Assembly (NCBI RefSeq): GCF_008086045.1
Contig: NZ_VSEY01000037.1
Coordinates: forward strand, 62,001-126,000
DNA length: 64,000 bases
Reading direction: 5' to 3'
Source of the DNA: Nonomuraea sp. PA05
Lineage (GTDB): Bacteria; Actinomycetota; Actinomycetes; Streptosporangiales; Streptosporangiaceae
A model generated the notes under the pieces. It saw only the letters and a list, made by a program, of their open reading frames with translations. It did not search any database and was not told where the DNA came from. Position numbers and translations under genes: made by a program. This document shows positions 26,782 to 35,273 of this stretch, piece by piece (positions within the stretch are counted from its first letter, which is position 1; every line of letters begins with the position of its first letter).

Positions 26782-26986
26782 GCCGTCTGTCTCCAAGCCA
26801 ATGGAACGATTTGTTACCAAATAATAGATCCATTACTGCTCGTCACCTAGATGCGGACAGATCGTTCATCTCTGCGTTGATCCGCCTTCAATCCGGTGTT
26901 GAGCCCGTCCCTGGATGCTGATGCTCGGAGCCGTACGTGACGCGCATCGCGGGGGCGTGTGTCATGTAAGAGCGCTTATGGGGCGG

Positions 26987-27026
26987 AAAAAATACCGGCC
27001 CCGCCCTCCAGAATTCGGGCGGGGCC
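26987..27026 (-). terminator. Rho-independent terminator of the GNAT gene
   Basis: On the minus strand GGCCCCGCCC and its exact complement GGGCGGGGCC enclose a 10-nt loop (27017-27026 and 26997-27006). They are followed by GGTATTTTTT. It begins 16 bp after the GNAT stop. Confidence 0.88.
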
Positions 27027-27041
27027 GTCGGTGAACAGGTT

Positions 27042-27686
27042 TCAGGCCGCCTCGACCAGACCGAGCCTCATGAGCAGCCGCTCGCGGACGAGCGGCCATT
27101 CGGAGTTCAGGATCGAGTAGAACGCGGTATCTCGGACCGTGTTGTCGGCGCCTCGGCTATCCGCTCGCCGCACCCCGTCGAAGTGTGCGCCGAGTGCCTC
27201 GATGGCGGCCCGGGATCTGGTGTTGCGTACGTCTGCCTTCAAAGTGATGCGATGGACGTTCCAGGTCTCGAAGGCGTGCGAGAGCAGGAGGAACTTGCTC
27301 TCCCGGTTGACCCCCGTGCCTTGGGCGCCGGCGCCCAGCCAGGTGTAACCGATGTCCGCCACGGACGGAATGTCGCCCACCGCACCGCGTGTACCCGGAG
27401 GCCAGGGCATGGGGCCCTGCCAATACTCCAGGTGCATGAGACGGGTGGCACCGACCACGCGGTCGGTGTTCAGCCACCGGATGGCGAAGGGCATCGTGCG
27501 GCCCTCCGCCTGCTCAGCCATGGCCGCCTCCACGTAGGAGACCACCTCGTCCCGGCCGTTCGGGACGCGAGTGAAGGTGTAGGTGGAGCGGTCTTCACTC
27601 GCGGCGGCGACCAGGTCATCGACCGCCGCCAGGCTGAGAGGCTCCAGACGCACGGAGCGTCCGGACAGGGTGACAAGAGCGGGCAT
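27042..27686 (-). CDS. GNAT-family N-acetyltransferase (RimJ/RimL type)
   Basis: 214 residues from the ATG at 27686; a GTG two codons upstream is equally open. The RimJ/RimL-like pattern is visible: LVTLSGRSVRLEPLSLAAVD at the N-terminus, then VADIGYTWLGAGAQGTGVNRESKFLLLSHAFE and WNVHRITLKADVRNTRSRAAIEALGA. The last segment is the alpha4/beta7 part of the fold. Substrate unknown. The codon use is less GC-extreme than its neighbours. A strong terminator follows. Confidence 0.9.
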   Translation of the reverse strand: MPALVTLSGRSVRLEPLSLAAVDDLVAAASEDRSTYTFTRVPNGRDEVVSYVEAAMAEQAEGRTMPFAIRWLNTDRVVGATRLMHLEYWQGPMPWPPGTRGAVGDIPSVADIGYTWLGAGAQGTGVNRESKFLLLSHAFETWNVHRITLKADVRNTRSRAAIEALGAHFDGVRRADSRGADNTVRDTAFYSILNSEWPLVRERLLMRLGLVEAA

Positions 27687-27839
27687 GAGCACATGATGGG
27701 GGTTGCCTGACGTGCACGTAACCAGGCCGTGCGACCCAACTTTCCGCCGGTTTTCTCCCTGCGGCGTTTTCCCAGGTCAGAGGCCCCTTTTGGGGGATGG
27801 TAAACCCGCTCTTGGGGAAAGATTCGCCTAACCGTGACC

Positions 27840-29126
27840 CTAGCCGCCGCACGGCGCGGGGACGAGCGCGGAACGCGGCTTCGGCGCGGTGGCGTGGCGG
27901 CGCATCGACAGCTCTCGCAGACCCGTCGAGAGGAAGTCGAGATTGTCCGCTATCCACGGCAGCCGGAGCGGATCCGGGCTGGTCAAGGCGGTCAGGCGCT
28001 CTTCCGTGGTGTCACCGTAGAGCAGGCTCACCGCCACGCGCACCCGGGCGGCCGAGGGGTCGTCGCCGAACGCGTGCCCCGGCAGGACACCGATGCCGTG
28101 CTCCTCCAGCAGCAGCTTGGTGATCTCTGCCGAGCCGCCGAGCCGCAGATGGCCGAGGTCGGGATAGAGATAGAAGCCGCCCTGCGGCATCGGCACGTCG
28201 GCTCCCGCCTCCACGAACCTCTCGTGCACCGCCCGCGCGACCGTGCCGTGCAGCCGGCGGCTGCGGGCGATGCGCTCGGTCAGCTCGGGCGGGTCATTGA
28301 AGGCGTAGGTGGCCGCCTCCTGGACGGGCGCCGCGGGCGCGGACCAGATCTCGCTGGCCACGGCGAGCAACTGCCTGCGCAACAGCTGGTCGTTCTCCGG
28401 CAGCCGCGCCACGCCGATCCGCCAGCCGCCCAGAGCCAGGCTCTTGCTCAGCCCGGTGGTGATGATCGTGCGCTCGGGCGCCAGATCGGCCGGAGAGACG
28501 TACGGCAGGGACGGGTCGTGCACGAGATCGCGGTAGATCTCGTCGGAGATGATCGTCAGGTCGAGCTCGCGCGCCACCTCGACCAGGCGGGCGACGGTCT
28601 CCGGCGAGGCCAGCCGCCCCGTCGGGTTGTCGGGCAGGGTCACCAGGACCGAGCTGACGGTGCGGCCCTGCGCTCTGGCCCTGACGACCTGCGCGGTCAC
28701 CAGCTCCGGGTCGGGCACTCCGCCCTCTCCTGATGGTGCGGGCACCAGGATGGGGCGGGAGCCGACCAGATCGGCCTGCGCGGCGTAGCTGACCCAGCTG
28801 GGCATGGGCAAGACGATGTCTCCGCCGATCGCCAGCAGCAGGCCGTACAGCAGCGACTTGCTGCCCGGTCCGCTGACGACCAGCTCGGGGTCGGTGGCGA
28901 GCCCCCGTCGTGTCCAGTAGCCCGCCGCCGCGGCCCGAAGCCCGGACGCCCCCGCGACCGGCCCGTAGCCGTTGCGTTCCGATGCGGCGGCCAGCTTGTC
29001 GCGCAGCGCCGGGTGGACGGGCAGACCGGCCTCACCGAAGGCCAGGTGCAACACGCGTTCCCCGGCGCGTCGTCTTCGTTCGATGTCCTCGTTGGCCGCC
29101 AGAGTGGCGGACAAGGTTACGGTCAT
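27840..29126 (-). CDS. PLP-dependent aminotransferase, class I/II
   Basis: 428 residues if the ATG at 29126 is used; an ATG 12 codons upstream is also possible. Fold type I aminotransferase: GEAGLPVHPALRDKL, the PLP-contact TLPDNPTGR, DEIYRDL and the Schiff-base lysine in TTGLSKSLALGGWRIG. The likely reaction is transamination of an amino acid such as aspartate, alanine or an aromatic residue. It is divergent from a LysR regulator, with an inverted repeat in the 79-bp gap, so LysR control is likely. Confidence 0.9.
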   Translation of the reverse strand: MTVTLSATLAANEDIERRRRAGERVLHLAFGEAGLPVHPALRDKLAAASERNGYGPVAGASGLRAAAAGYWTRRGLATDPELVVSGPGSKSLLYGLLLAIGGDIVLPMPSWVSYAAQADLVGSRPILVPAPSGEGGVPDPELVTAQVVRARAQGRTVSSVLVTLPDNPTGRLASPETVARLVEVARELDLTIISDEIYRDLVHDPSLPYVSPADLAPERTIITTGLSKSLALGGWRIGVARLPENDQLLRRQLLAVASEIWSAPAAPVQEAATYAFNDPPELTERIARSRRLHGTVARAVHERFVEAGADVPMPQGGFYLYPDLGHLRLGGSAEITKLLLEEHGIGVLPGHAFGDDPSAARVRVAVSLLYGDTTEERLTALTSPDPLRLPWIADNLDFLSTGLRELSMRRHATAPKPRSALVPAPCGG

Positions 29127-29165
29127 GTTTGTCACGTTCCCAGGGTGGTTGGATGAAGGCATCGG

Positions 29166-29185
29166 CACAAGCGAGGCTTCTTGTG
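29166..29185. promoter_or_regulatory. CACAAG-N8-CTTGTG operator between aminotransferase and LysR
   Basis: A perfect 6-bp inverted repeat with an 8-nt spacer, located 21 bp before the LysR ATG and inside the divergent promoter region. Size and position fit a LysR-type recognition site. Confidence 0.5.
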
Positions 29186-29205
29186 GGTAGGCATAAGGAA
29201 ATCTG

Positions 29206-30228
29206 ATGCTCGAATTGCGGCGTTTGGTCCTGATCTGCGAGTTCGCCAGGAAGGGAAGTATCTCCGCCACGGCCGAGTCGCTCGGCTACAGCCCGTCGGC
29301 TGTCTCCCAGCAACTGGCCGCGCTCGAACGTGAGACCGGCACGGCCCTGATCGACCGCACGGCGCGCAGCGCCGAGCTGACCGACGCCGGGCGGCGGCTG
29401 GTCCTGCATGCGGAGCGCATCCTTTCGATGGTGGAGGAGGCCGAGTCCGACTTGTCCGCGCACGCGGGCAAGCCCGCGGGGCGCGTCGTGGTCACCGCCT
29501 TCCCGACGGCGGCCGTGGCGTTCGCGCCCGCGCTCGCCCGGTCGCTGCGCCGCCACACCGAGCTGACGCTCCGGCTCGGCCAGAGCAGGTCAGGGCGCGG
29601 CATGCGCGAGGTGCAGTCGGGCGAGGTGGACATCGCGCTGGTGGACGACTGGTACGGCGGCGTGCGCGACAGCGAGACCCTGCGCGTCTTCCCGCTGCTG
29701 CGCGACCCCATGGTGCTGGTGGTGCCGCGCAAGCACCGCCTGGCCGACCCCGACGTGCCCCTCGACCTGCGCGAGCTGCGCGACGAGCCGTGGATGGCCA
29801 CGCCCGACGGCGAGCCCTCGCGGCTCGCGGTGGACCGCCTGCTCGTGGACGTGGGCGGCACCCGGCCGACGCCGTGGGAGTTCGAGGGGCTCGGGACCAT
29901 CCTGTCGCTGGTCGCCAAGGGCATCGGCATCGCCGCCGTGCCCGCCCTCGCCCTCGCCGCCGGCGTGCGGGGCCTTGCCGTGCGGCAGTTCCCCGGCAAC
30001 CCGGTCGGTCGGGACGTGCACGCCGTGGCGCGCGGGTCCAGCGTGCACCGGCCGTCGGTGTCGGTGACGCTGCGGGCCATCCACGTGGCCGCGCGTTACC
30101 TGGCCGCCGACCTGGACCCCGTGCGTCCCGCCGAACGGCAGCGCGACAGCGGGCCGGCCGGCGAGGAACTGCTGCGCGATCCGGTGCGCTCGGCGAGCGA
30201 CGTGGTGGGCCGCTCCTTCGGCGAGTGA
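29206..30228 (+). CDS. LysR-family transcriptional regulator
   Basis: 340 residues with AAGGA 6 nt before the ATG. The N-terminal HTH is canonical: FARKGSISATAESLGYSPSAVSQQLAALERETG (split here: SISATAESLGYSPSAVS at about 18-34). The effector domain spans about 90-290 (GRVVVTAFPTAAVAFAPAL, DEPWMATPDGEPS). The extra C-terminal 40 residues are polar. It is divergent from the aminotransferase, its probable target. It is followed by rnhB after 34 bp. Confidence 0.92.
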   Translation: MLELRRLVLICEFARKGSISATAESLGYSPSAVSQQLAALERETGTALIDRTARSAELTDAGRRLVLHAERILSMVEEAESDLSAHAGKPAGRVVVTAFPTAAVAFAPALARSLRRHTELTLRLGQSRSGRGMREVQSGEVDIALVDDWYGGVRDSETLRVFPLLRDPMVLVVPRKHRLADPDVPLDLRELRDEPWMATPDGEPSRLAVDRLLVDVGGTRPTPWEFEGLGTILSLVAKGIGIAAVPALALAAGVRGLAVRQFPGNPVGRDVHAVARGSSVHRPSVSVTLRAIHVAARYLAADLDPVRPAERQRDSGPAGEELLRDPVRSASDVVGRSFGE

Positions 30229-30262
30229 ACGATCTCCGCTGGACGCGATAACGTCTGCGGCT

Positions 30263-30934
30263 ATGGCGCCGACGTACGAGATCGAGCAGCTGCTGCTCTC
30301 CCAGCCCAGCATCCGCACGGTCGCGGGTGTGGACGAGGTGGGCCGCGGCGCGTGGGCAGGGCCCGTCACCGTGTGCGCGGTCGTCACCGACCTGACCGAG
30401 CCGCCCGCCGGCCTCACCGACTCCAAGCAGGTCTCCGAGGCCAAACGCGGGCCGCTGGCCGTCGAACTGGCCGGCTGGGCGACCGGATTCGCCTATGGCG
30501 AGGCCACCCACGAGGAGATCGACAGACTCGGCATGACCGAGGCGCTGCGCAGGGCCGCGCGCAGGGCGCTGGAATCGCTCCCCGTGCGCCCGGACGCGGT
30601 GATCCTCGACGGCAAGCACGACTACATCGGCGCGCCGTGGCCGGTGCGGCTTGAGGTCAAGGGTGACGGCGCGAGCATCTCGGTGGCCGCCGCCTCCGTG
30701 CTGGCCAAGGTGCGGCGCGATGCGTACATGGCGACGATCGGCTGCGAGGAGTACGGCTTCGCCGAGAACGCCGGCTACCCGTCGCCCGTGCATCAGGAGG
30801 CCCTCGCCCGGCTGGGACCGACTGCTCATCATCGACTTTCGTGGTCATATCTGGACGAACTGCCCCAATGGCGGCATCTCAAGCGTCACCGTGATCCGCT
30901 GGCTTGCGACGGGCAGGAGAGCCTCTTCGCCTAG
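30263..30934 (+). CDS. rnhB: Ribonuclease HII
   Basis: 223 residues. Removes ribonucleotides and RNA from RNA:DNA hybrids. Signature VAGVDEVGRGAWAGPV starts at residue 20, with catalytic D24 and E25. LTDSKQVSEAKR, then VILDGKHDY (third acidic residue) and VKGDGASISVAAASVLAKV RRD follow (fourth), all at normal spacing. The C-terminus WRHLKRHRDPLACDGQESLF includes a PIP-like tail that may bind the sliding clamp. Overlapping starts of the next gene are not seen; 51 bp separate them. Confidence 0.95.
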   Translation: MAPTYEIEQLLLSQPSIRTVAGVDEVGRGAWAGPVTVCAVVTDLTEPPAGLTDSKQVSEAKRGPLAVELAGWATGFAYGEATHEEIDRLGMTEALRRAARRALESLPVRPDAVILDGKHDYIGAPWPVRLEVKGDGASISVAAASVLAKVRRDAYMATIGCEEYGFAENAGYPSPVHQEALARLGPTAHHRLSWSYLDELPQWRHLKRHRDPLACDGQESLFA

Positions 30935-30985
30935 GTTCGCCCATGACGGCCGCATGCCTTCCGGCGATCGGCCATCATTCGGGGA

Positions 30986-31984
30986 ATGCGGATCGGGATC
31001 TTTGTCGTCGCCGGGCTGTTCCCGCGGCAGGAGCCGGGACAGGTGCTCGCGAACGCCGTCGAGTGGATCGTCGCGGCCGAGGAGGCCGGGTTCGACGACG
31101 CGTGGATCGCCGAGCACCACTTCATGCCGTACGGGTCGTGCCCCTCTCCCGCGACGCTGGCCGCCGTCGCGATCGGCAGGACGGCGCGCATCGGGCTCGG
31201 CACCGCCGTGAGCGTGCTGTCCACGCAGCATCCCGTGGCGCTCGCCGAGCAGGCCGCCATGCTGCACCACCTGTCCGGCGGGCGGTTCACGCTCGGCGTG
31301 GGCAGGGGCGGGCCGTGGGTGGACCTGGAGGTGTTCGGCACCGGGCTCGAACGCTACGAGCGCGGCTTCGCCGAATCGCTCGACGTGCTGGTCGAGGCGC
31401 TGTCAGGCGGGCCGGTGGCGGCCGATGGGGAGTTCTTCCGGTTCAGGGAGGTGGCGGTGGTGCCGCCGGCGCGGCTGCGGCCCGTGGTCGCGTGCACGTC
31501 CGAGGCGACCGTGGAGCTGGCCGCCGCACGGGGGCTGCCCATGCTGCTGGGGCTGCACATCGGGGACGAGGACAAGGCCGCCCTGGTCAAACGGTACGGG
31601 GGTGCGGGCTTCTGGCCCGCGTATGGAGGTGCGCACAACGGGCACGTGGCGGCGGGGGTGGCGTACGTGGCCGACTCGACCGCGGAGGCGGTGCGCGACC
31701 TCAGGGCGGCGATGCCGGCCTGGCTGGGGCCGGGGCTGGCCGGGTACGTGCCGGTGGACGACCGGCCGCGTCCGTCGCGCGACGCCGGCGCGTACGTGGA
31801 CCTGCTGACGCGCATCCACCCGGTGGGCTCGCCCGCGCACTGCGCCGAGACGCTGCTGCGCACCGCCGAGCGCACCGGCATCGAGCACTTCATCCTGCTC
31901 GTGGAGGGGCTCGGCGAGCACGAGCGGACGCTGGCGAACATCAGGAGGTTCGGCGCCGAGGTGCTGCCGCTGCTGCGCGGTTGA
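30986..31984 (+). CDS. LLM-class flavin-dependent oxidoreductase (luciferase-like)
   Basis: 332 residues. Luciferase-type TIM barrel: EEAGFDDAWIAEHHF near residue 32-46, RIGLGTAVSVLSTQHPVALAEQ, and LSGGRFTLGVGRGGPW near 97-112. The EHHF motif is typical of alkanal monooxygenase-like members that use FMN rather than F420. Substrate unknown. Unlike the LLM gene at 13.3 kb, this one has no adjacent TetR gene. A bidirectional hairpin follows. Confidence 0.88.
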   Translation: MRIGIFVVAGLFPRQEPGQVLANAVEWIVAAEEAGFDDAWIAEHHFMPYGSCPSPATLAAVAIGRTARIGLGTAVSVLSTQHPVALAEQAAMLHHLSGGRFTLGVGRGGPWVDLEVFGTGLERYERGFAESLDVLVEALSGGPVAADGEFFRFREVAVVPPARLRPVVACTSEATVELAAARGLPMLLGLHIGDEDKAALVKRYGGAGFWPAYGGAHNGHVAAGVAYVADSTAEAVRDLRAAMPAWLGPGLAGYVPVDDRPRPSRDAGAYVDLLTRIHPVGSPAHCAETLLRTAERTGIEHFILLVEGLGEHERTLANIRRFGAEVLPLLRG

Positions 31985-32014
31985 GCCGGGCTCGCGTCCG
32001 GTTGCCGCGCGGAT

Positions 32015-32036
32015 GAGCCGGGCTCGCGCCCGGCTC
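32015..32036. terminator. Perfect 9-bp hairpin between convergent genes
   Basis: GAGCCGGGC-TCGC-GCCCGGCTC lies between the LLM gene and the convergent SCO5389-type gene, 31 bp and 13 bp from their stops. A partial copy of the same words occurs 32 bp earlier (GAGCCGGGCTCGCGTCCGG). No T-run is present; bidirectional termination is inferred. Confidence 0.6.
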
Positions 32037-32049
32037 ACCGGGACGGGGC

Positions 32050-32436
32050 TCAGCAGTCGACGAGCTCCGGCTTCTGGTTGAGGATCTGCGCGCGCGCGGT
32101 GACGAAGTCGGCCAGGGCCTCGGTCGCCGCAGGATCGAAGACGGCGACCCGGTGGCAGTTCTGGAAGGCCAGGCGCACTCCGTAGTGGCGCTCCAGCGCG
32201 CCACGCATCGAGTCGCTCGCCAGGCAGCGCAGGAGCTGGCCGCGGGCCTCCTCGGACGGCGGCGCCACCTGGTTGTCGGCGAACTCGGCCCCGCTGTGCT
32301 CACGCTGCTTGACCAGCTCGCTGATCAGCGACCACGCGTACGGCAACGAGTCGCGGACGCAGGCGAGGAACGCCGCGTCGTCCACCTCACCGGCCCTGGC
32401 CTGGTCGAGCAGATCGTTCGGAACGGTCAGCGACAT
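32050..32436 (-). CDS. SCO5389-family conserved actinobacterial protein
   Basis: 128 residues. I recognise the family from the sequence words LPYAWSLISELV, EFADNQVAPPSEEARGQLLR and HYGVRLAFQNCHRVAVFDP, which are strongly conserved among actinomycetes. No catalytic motif, membrane segment or signal is visible; two cysteines (about residues 94 and 128) are present. Function unknown. It lies 99 bp downstream of a CooC-type ATPase on the same strand, and the two are likely a functional pair. Confidence 0.85.
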   Translation of the reverse strand: MSLTVPNDLLDQARAGEVDDAAFLACVRDSLPYAWSLISELVKQREHSGAEFADNQVAPPSEEARGQLLRCLASDSMRGALERHYGVRLAFQNCHRVAVFDPAATEALADFVTARAQILNQKPELVDC

Positions 32437-32535
32437 GCTGTCTCCTCTCGAAGGGGGGTCACATTGACGCTAGGTCACCGGAGGGAAGCCCTCCAGATTC
32501 CTTGCGGGGACAGTCGTGTGGTCTTGACAGCCTCG

Positions 32536-33465
32536 TCAGGGGCCGTAGACGAAACCGGGATCGACCTGTTCTGCCAGGTCGGCGCCGGTGCGCTCGTTGG
32601 CCCACGCGCGGGCGTTGCGCAGGTGGAACTCCACGGTCTGGCGGCCGAAGCGGGCCCAGTCCTTCTCCTGCTCGTCCAGGGTCTTGCGGAGCAGCGCCAG
32701 CGCGTCGGAGTTGGCCGGCTCCAGGTCGTCGAGCGTGAAGTGGCGGCCCTGCTCCATGGCGCGGACGGCCGTGGAGTGCTCCATCCAGGTGAGCAGGTCG
32801 TCGCCCGCGTGCTCGCGCAGGAAGTCGACGTCTGCCTGGTCGTGCACCTTGTTGCCGATCACGGCGATGGCCACGTCGTACTTGGCGGCGTACTCGCGGT
32901 ACTGCTTGTAGACGCTGACGCCCTGCCGGGTGGGCTCGGCCACCAGGAACGTCAGGTCGAAGCGGGTGAACAGGCCGGAGGCGAAGGAGTCGGCGCCGGC
33001 GGTCATGTCCACCACGACGTACTCGCCCGGGCCGTCGATCAGGTGGTTGAGCAGCAGCTCCACCGCGCCGACCTTGGAGTGGTAGCAGGCGACGCCCAGG
33101 TCGTCCTCGCTGAACGGGCCGGTCGCCAGGAGCCGGATGCCGTCGGGAGTGGTCAGGCCCCAGGGGTCGGCGGCCAGGTCCGCGAACCGCAGGAGCGTCG
33201 AGCCGCGGCCGGGCGGGGTGGTCTTGACCATCGTGGCGGCCGAGGGGATGCGCGGGTTGGTGCCGCGCAGGCGGTCCTTGATCTCGGCGAGGTGGGCGCC
33301 CAGGGGCTCCGGCTGCCTGTCGAGGCCCAGCACCAGGGCCAGGTGCTGGTTGATGTCGGCGTCCATGGCCACCACGGGGGCGCCTTGGGCTGCCACGTGC
33401 CTGGCGAACAGGGCCGACATCGTGGTCTTGCCGCTGCCGCCCTTTCCGACGAACGCCACTCTCAC
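32536..33465 (-). CDS. CooC/MinD-type ATP-binding protein
   Basis: 309 residues from the GTG at 33465, chosen because GGAG lies 6 nt upstream and family proteins begin at this point (VRVAFVGKGGSGKTTMSALF). The deviant Walker A GKGGSGKTT is at about 7-15. VVAMDADINQHLA is the A' motif, and YVVVDMTAGADSFASGLF matches the Walker B region of CooC-type proteins. These ATPases help insert metals into enzymes, or act in partitioning. No metalloenzyme gene is adjacent, so the client is unknown. The longer open frame upstream runs through repeats. Confidence 0.9.
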   Translation of the reverse strand: MRVAFVGKGGSGKTTMSALFARHVAAQGAPVVAMDADINQHLALVLGLDRQPEPLGAHLAEIKDRLRGTNPRIPSAATMVKTTPPGRGSTLLRFADLAADPWGLTTPDGIRLLATGPFSEDDLGVACYHSKVGAVELLLNHLIDGPGEYVVVDMTAGADSFASGLFTRFDLTFLVAEPTRQGVSVYKQYREYAAKYDVAIAVIGNKVHDQADVDFLREHAGDDLLTWMEHSTAVRAMEQGRHFTLDDLEPANSDALALLRKTLDEQEKDWARFGRQTVEFHLRNARAWANERTGADLAEQVDPGFVYGP

Positions 33466-33579
33466 TGTCTGCTCCAGTTGAGGATGAAAATCGTTTCCGT
33501 TCGGGACGGTCACCATCATGCCACAGCGCGCGTTCGGGGGCGGGCGTATTCGCATGACGTACGGAAGACATGCGCCTTT

Positions 33580-33639
33580 GCGTGGGCCTCCGCGTGGGCC
33601 TCCGCGTGCGCCTCCGCGTGGGCCCACGCGTGCGCCTCG
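33580..33639. repeat. Five 12-bp tandem repeats with a 14-bp palindrome
   Basis: Units of GCGTGGGCCTCC start at 33580, 33592, 33604, 33616 and 33628, the later ones with one to three changes. The fourth unit plus the next two bases make the perfect palindrome GCGTGGGCCCACGC (33616-33629). They lie in a 310-bp gap (33466-33775) between the ATPase and LCP genes, where I see no gene. Confidence 0.85.
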
Positions 33640-33775
33640 CGCCTTTACGCGCCCGAGGGTGGATGCGCGGGGAGGCGCGGTGGCGCATCGGTGGTCTTGA
33701 TGTTGACTCTGGCGCAGTTCGCGGGGCGCGGGCAGGGCTTGAGTGTCGGGGGTGTGCGTGCGGCCGGGGGGTGGA

Positions 33776-35152
33776 TCAGGCGCAGGTGGCGTCCAGGTTC
33801 ACCGGGGAGTCGGCGCCGGGGGTGGCCGAGGGGCTGTGGGCCGGGGCGGTCTTGGTGGAGGAGTGCTCCTCCAGCGCGTCGGCGACCTTGCGGCGCATCA
33901 GGTACCAGTCGGGGTCGGCCGTGCTGATCAGCGGCGGCACGAAGTTGAGGCTGCGGATCTTGGCGTTCTTCACCTTCTGCGACAGGTCCACGACGGCGGG
34001 CAGCAGGTCCTGGGGCAGGTCGGTGGAGATGGCCCGCTTGGTGGCGGCGGCCAGCCGCTCGAAGCTGTTGAGCACGGTCATCGGGTCGGCCTGCTTGGCC
34101 ACGGCGTTGAGCAGGCACTTCTGCCGCCCCATGCGGACGTAGTCGTCGCTGTCGGTGCGTGAGCGGCCGTACCAGAGCGCTTCCTCGCCGGACAGCTTGC
34201 GGGTGCCCGCCGGGAGGAGGCCTTCGCGGCGGCGGCCGTACACGATGGGCTCCTTGATGGTGACCTGCACGCCGCCCATGGCGTCGATGATCTCGGCGAA
34301 GCCCTTCATGTCGACCATGGCGTAGTAGTCCACGGGGATGCCGAGCATGTCGGCGATGGTCTGCTTGAGCAGGGCGGGGCCGCGCCGGCCCTTGTCCGCG
34401 CCGGGCACCATGTCCGGGTTGTCCTCGGCGTACTGGAAGACCTCGTTGAGCAGGCCGGGGGTGTCGGGGCCGCTGCCTGTGAAGCCGAACGGGAAGCGGT
34501 CCCTGGCCGGGCCGTCCGGGAGCTGGACCTGCTGGAGGTTGCGCGGCAGGCCGAACAGGACGGTGGCGCCCGTCTCCGTGTCCACGCTGGCCACGGTCAT
34601 GCTGTCGGTGCGCACGCCCGGTCGGCTGGGCGCGGAGTCGCCGCCGAGGAGCAGGAAGTTGACCCGCTCGGCGCCGTTCCACGGGTCCTGGGCCATCACC
34701 GGGGTGGCGCTGTTGCTGGGCAGGAACAGGGTGTTGACGACGTCGCGCGACAGGTACGCCAGCCGCGTGGCGTACGCGGTGGGCGCCAGGACGAGGGCGC
34801 ACAGCGCGATGGCCAGGGTGGTGGTCAGGAAACGGCCGACGGTGTCGGAGCGGGCGGGCCGTACCAGGAGGAACGACCAGATGATCACGCCCGTCCAGAG
34901 GAGGGCGATCACCACCAGCGCGACGGTGAGCCAGATGAGCCAGCGGGGTTGCACGGCCAGCGACAGGAGGTTGGTGCTGAAGGCGGTGAACACGGTCAGT
35001 ATGGCGGCCAGCATCAGGACGTAGACGGCCATGAGTGCGAGGCCGGTCCTGCGGCGCTCGGCGGCCAGGTGCGCGACCCCCCACAGCAAGGTCGAGGCGA
35101 GCGTGAGTGCGATGCTCGCGCCCAGGCCGAAACGTCGATCTTCTCCCATCAT
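33776..35152 (-). CDS. LCP-family (LytR-CpsA-Psr) cell-wall ligase
   Basis: 458 residues. Four TM helices at about 9-29, 37-58, 71-97 and 108-127 precede an extracellular LCP domain (about 165-340) with NFLLLGGDSAPS, RTDSMTVASVD, FGLPRNLQ and YYAMVDMKGFAEIIDAMGGV, which carry the Arg and Asp residues that bind polyprenyl phosphate. LCP enzymes attach teichoic acid or arabinogalactan-type polymers to peptidoglycan. The Ser/Thr/Pro-rich tail ends in Cys. Four rather than one TM is less common but known in actinomycetes. Confidence 0.93.
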   Translation of the reverse strand: MMGEDRRFGLGASIALTLASTLLWGVAHLAAERRRTGLALMAVYVLMLAAILTVFTAFSTNLLSLAVQPRWLIWLTVALVVIALLWTGVIIWSFLLVRPARSDTVGRFLTTTLAIALCALVLAPTAYATRLAYLSRDVVNTLFLPSNSATPVMAQDPWNGAERVNFLLLGGDSAPSRPGVRTDSMTVASVDTETGATVLFGLPRNLQQVQLPDGPARDRFPFGFTGSGPDTPGLLNEVFQYAEDNPDMVPGADKGRRGPALLKQTIADMLGIPVDYYAMVDMKGFAEIIDAMGGVQVTIKEPIVYGRRREGLLPAGTRKLSGEEALWYGRSRTDSDDYVRMGRQKCLLNAVAKQADPMTVLNSFERLAAATKRAISTDLPQDLLPAVVDLSQKVKNAKIRSLNFVPPLISTADPDWYLMRRKVADALEEHSSTKTAPAHSPSATPGADSPVNLDATCA

Positions 35153-35273
35153 CCCTGGTCAAACCCCCATTGTGTGCCCATCCAAGTGACCTTAGTCAGG
35201 CGATGTGCGTGATAGGCGGTGCGTAAGGGAATGGTTCGGTCAAATGCCCGTCAAGACCACATTGAGATCAAAC

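Noticed and set aside
27042..27100. 18-codon ORF near 26978-27034 running through the terminator
   Set aside because: It overlaps the GNAT terminator stem and has no good RBS.
33483..33627. N-terminal extension of the CooC-type ATPase to 33627
   Set aside because: The extension is Arg/Gly repeat sequence from the 12-bp array, while GGAG-N6-GTG at 33465 matches the family N-terminus.
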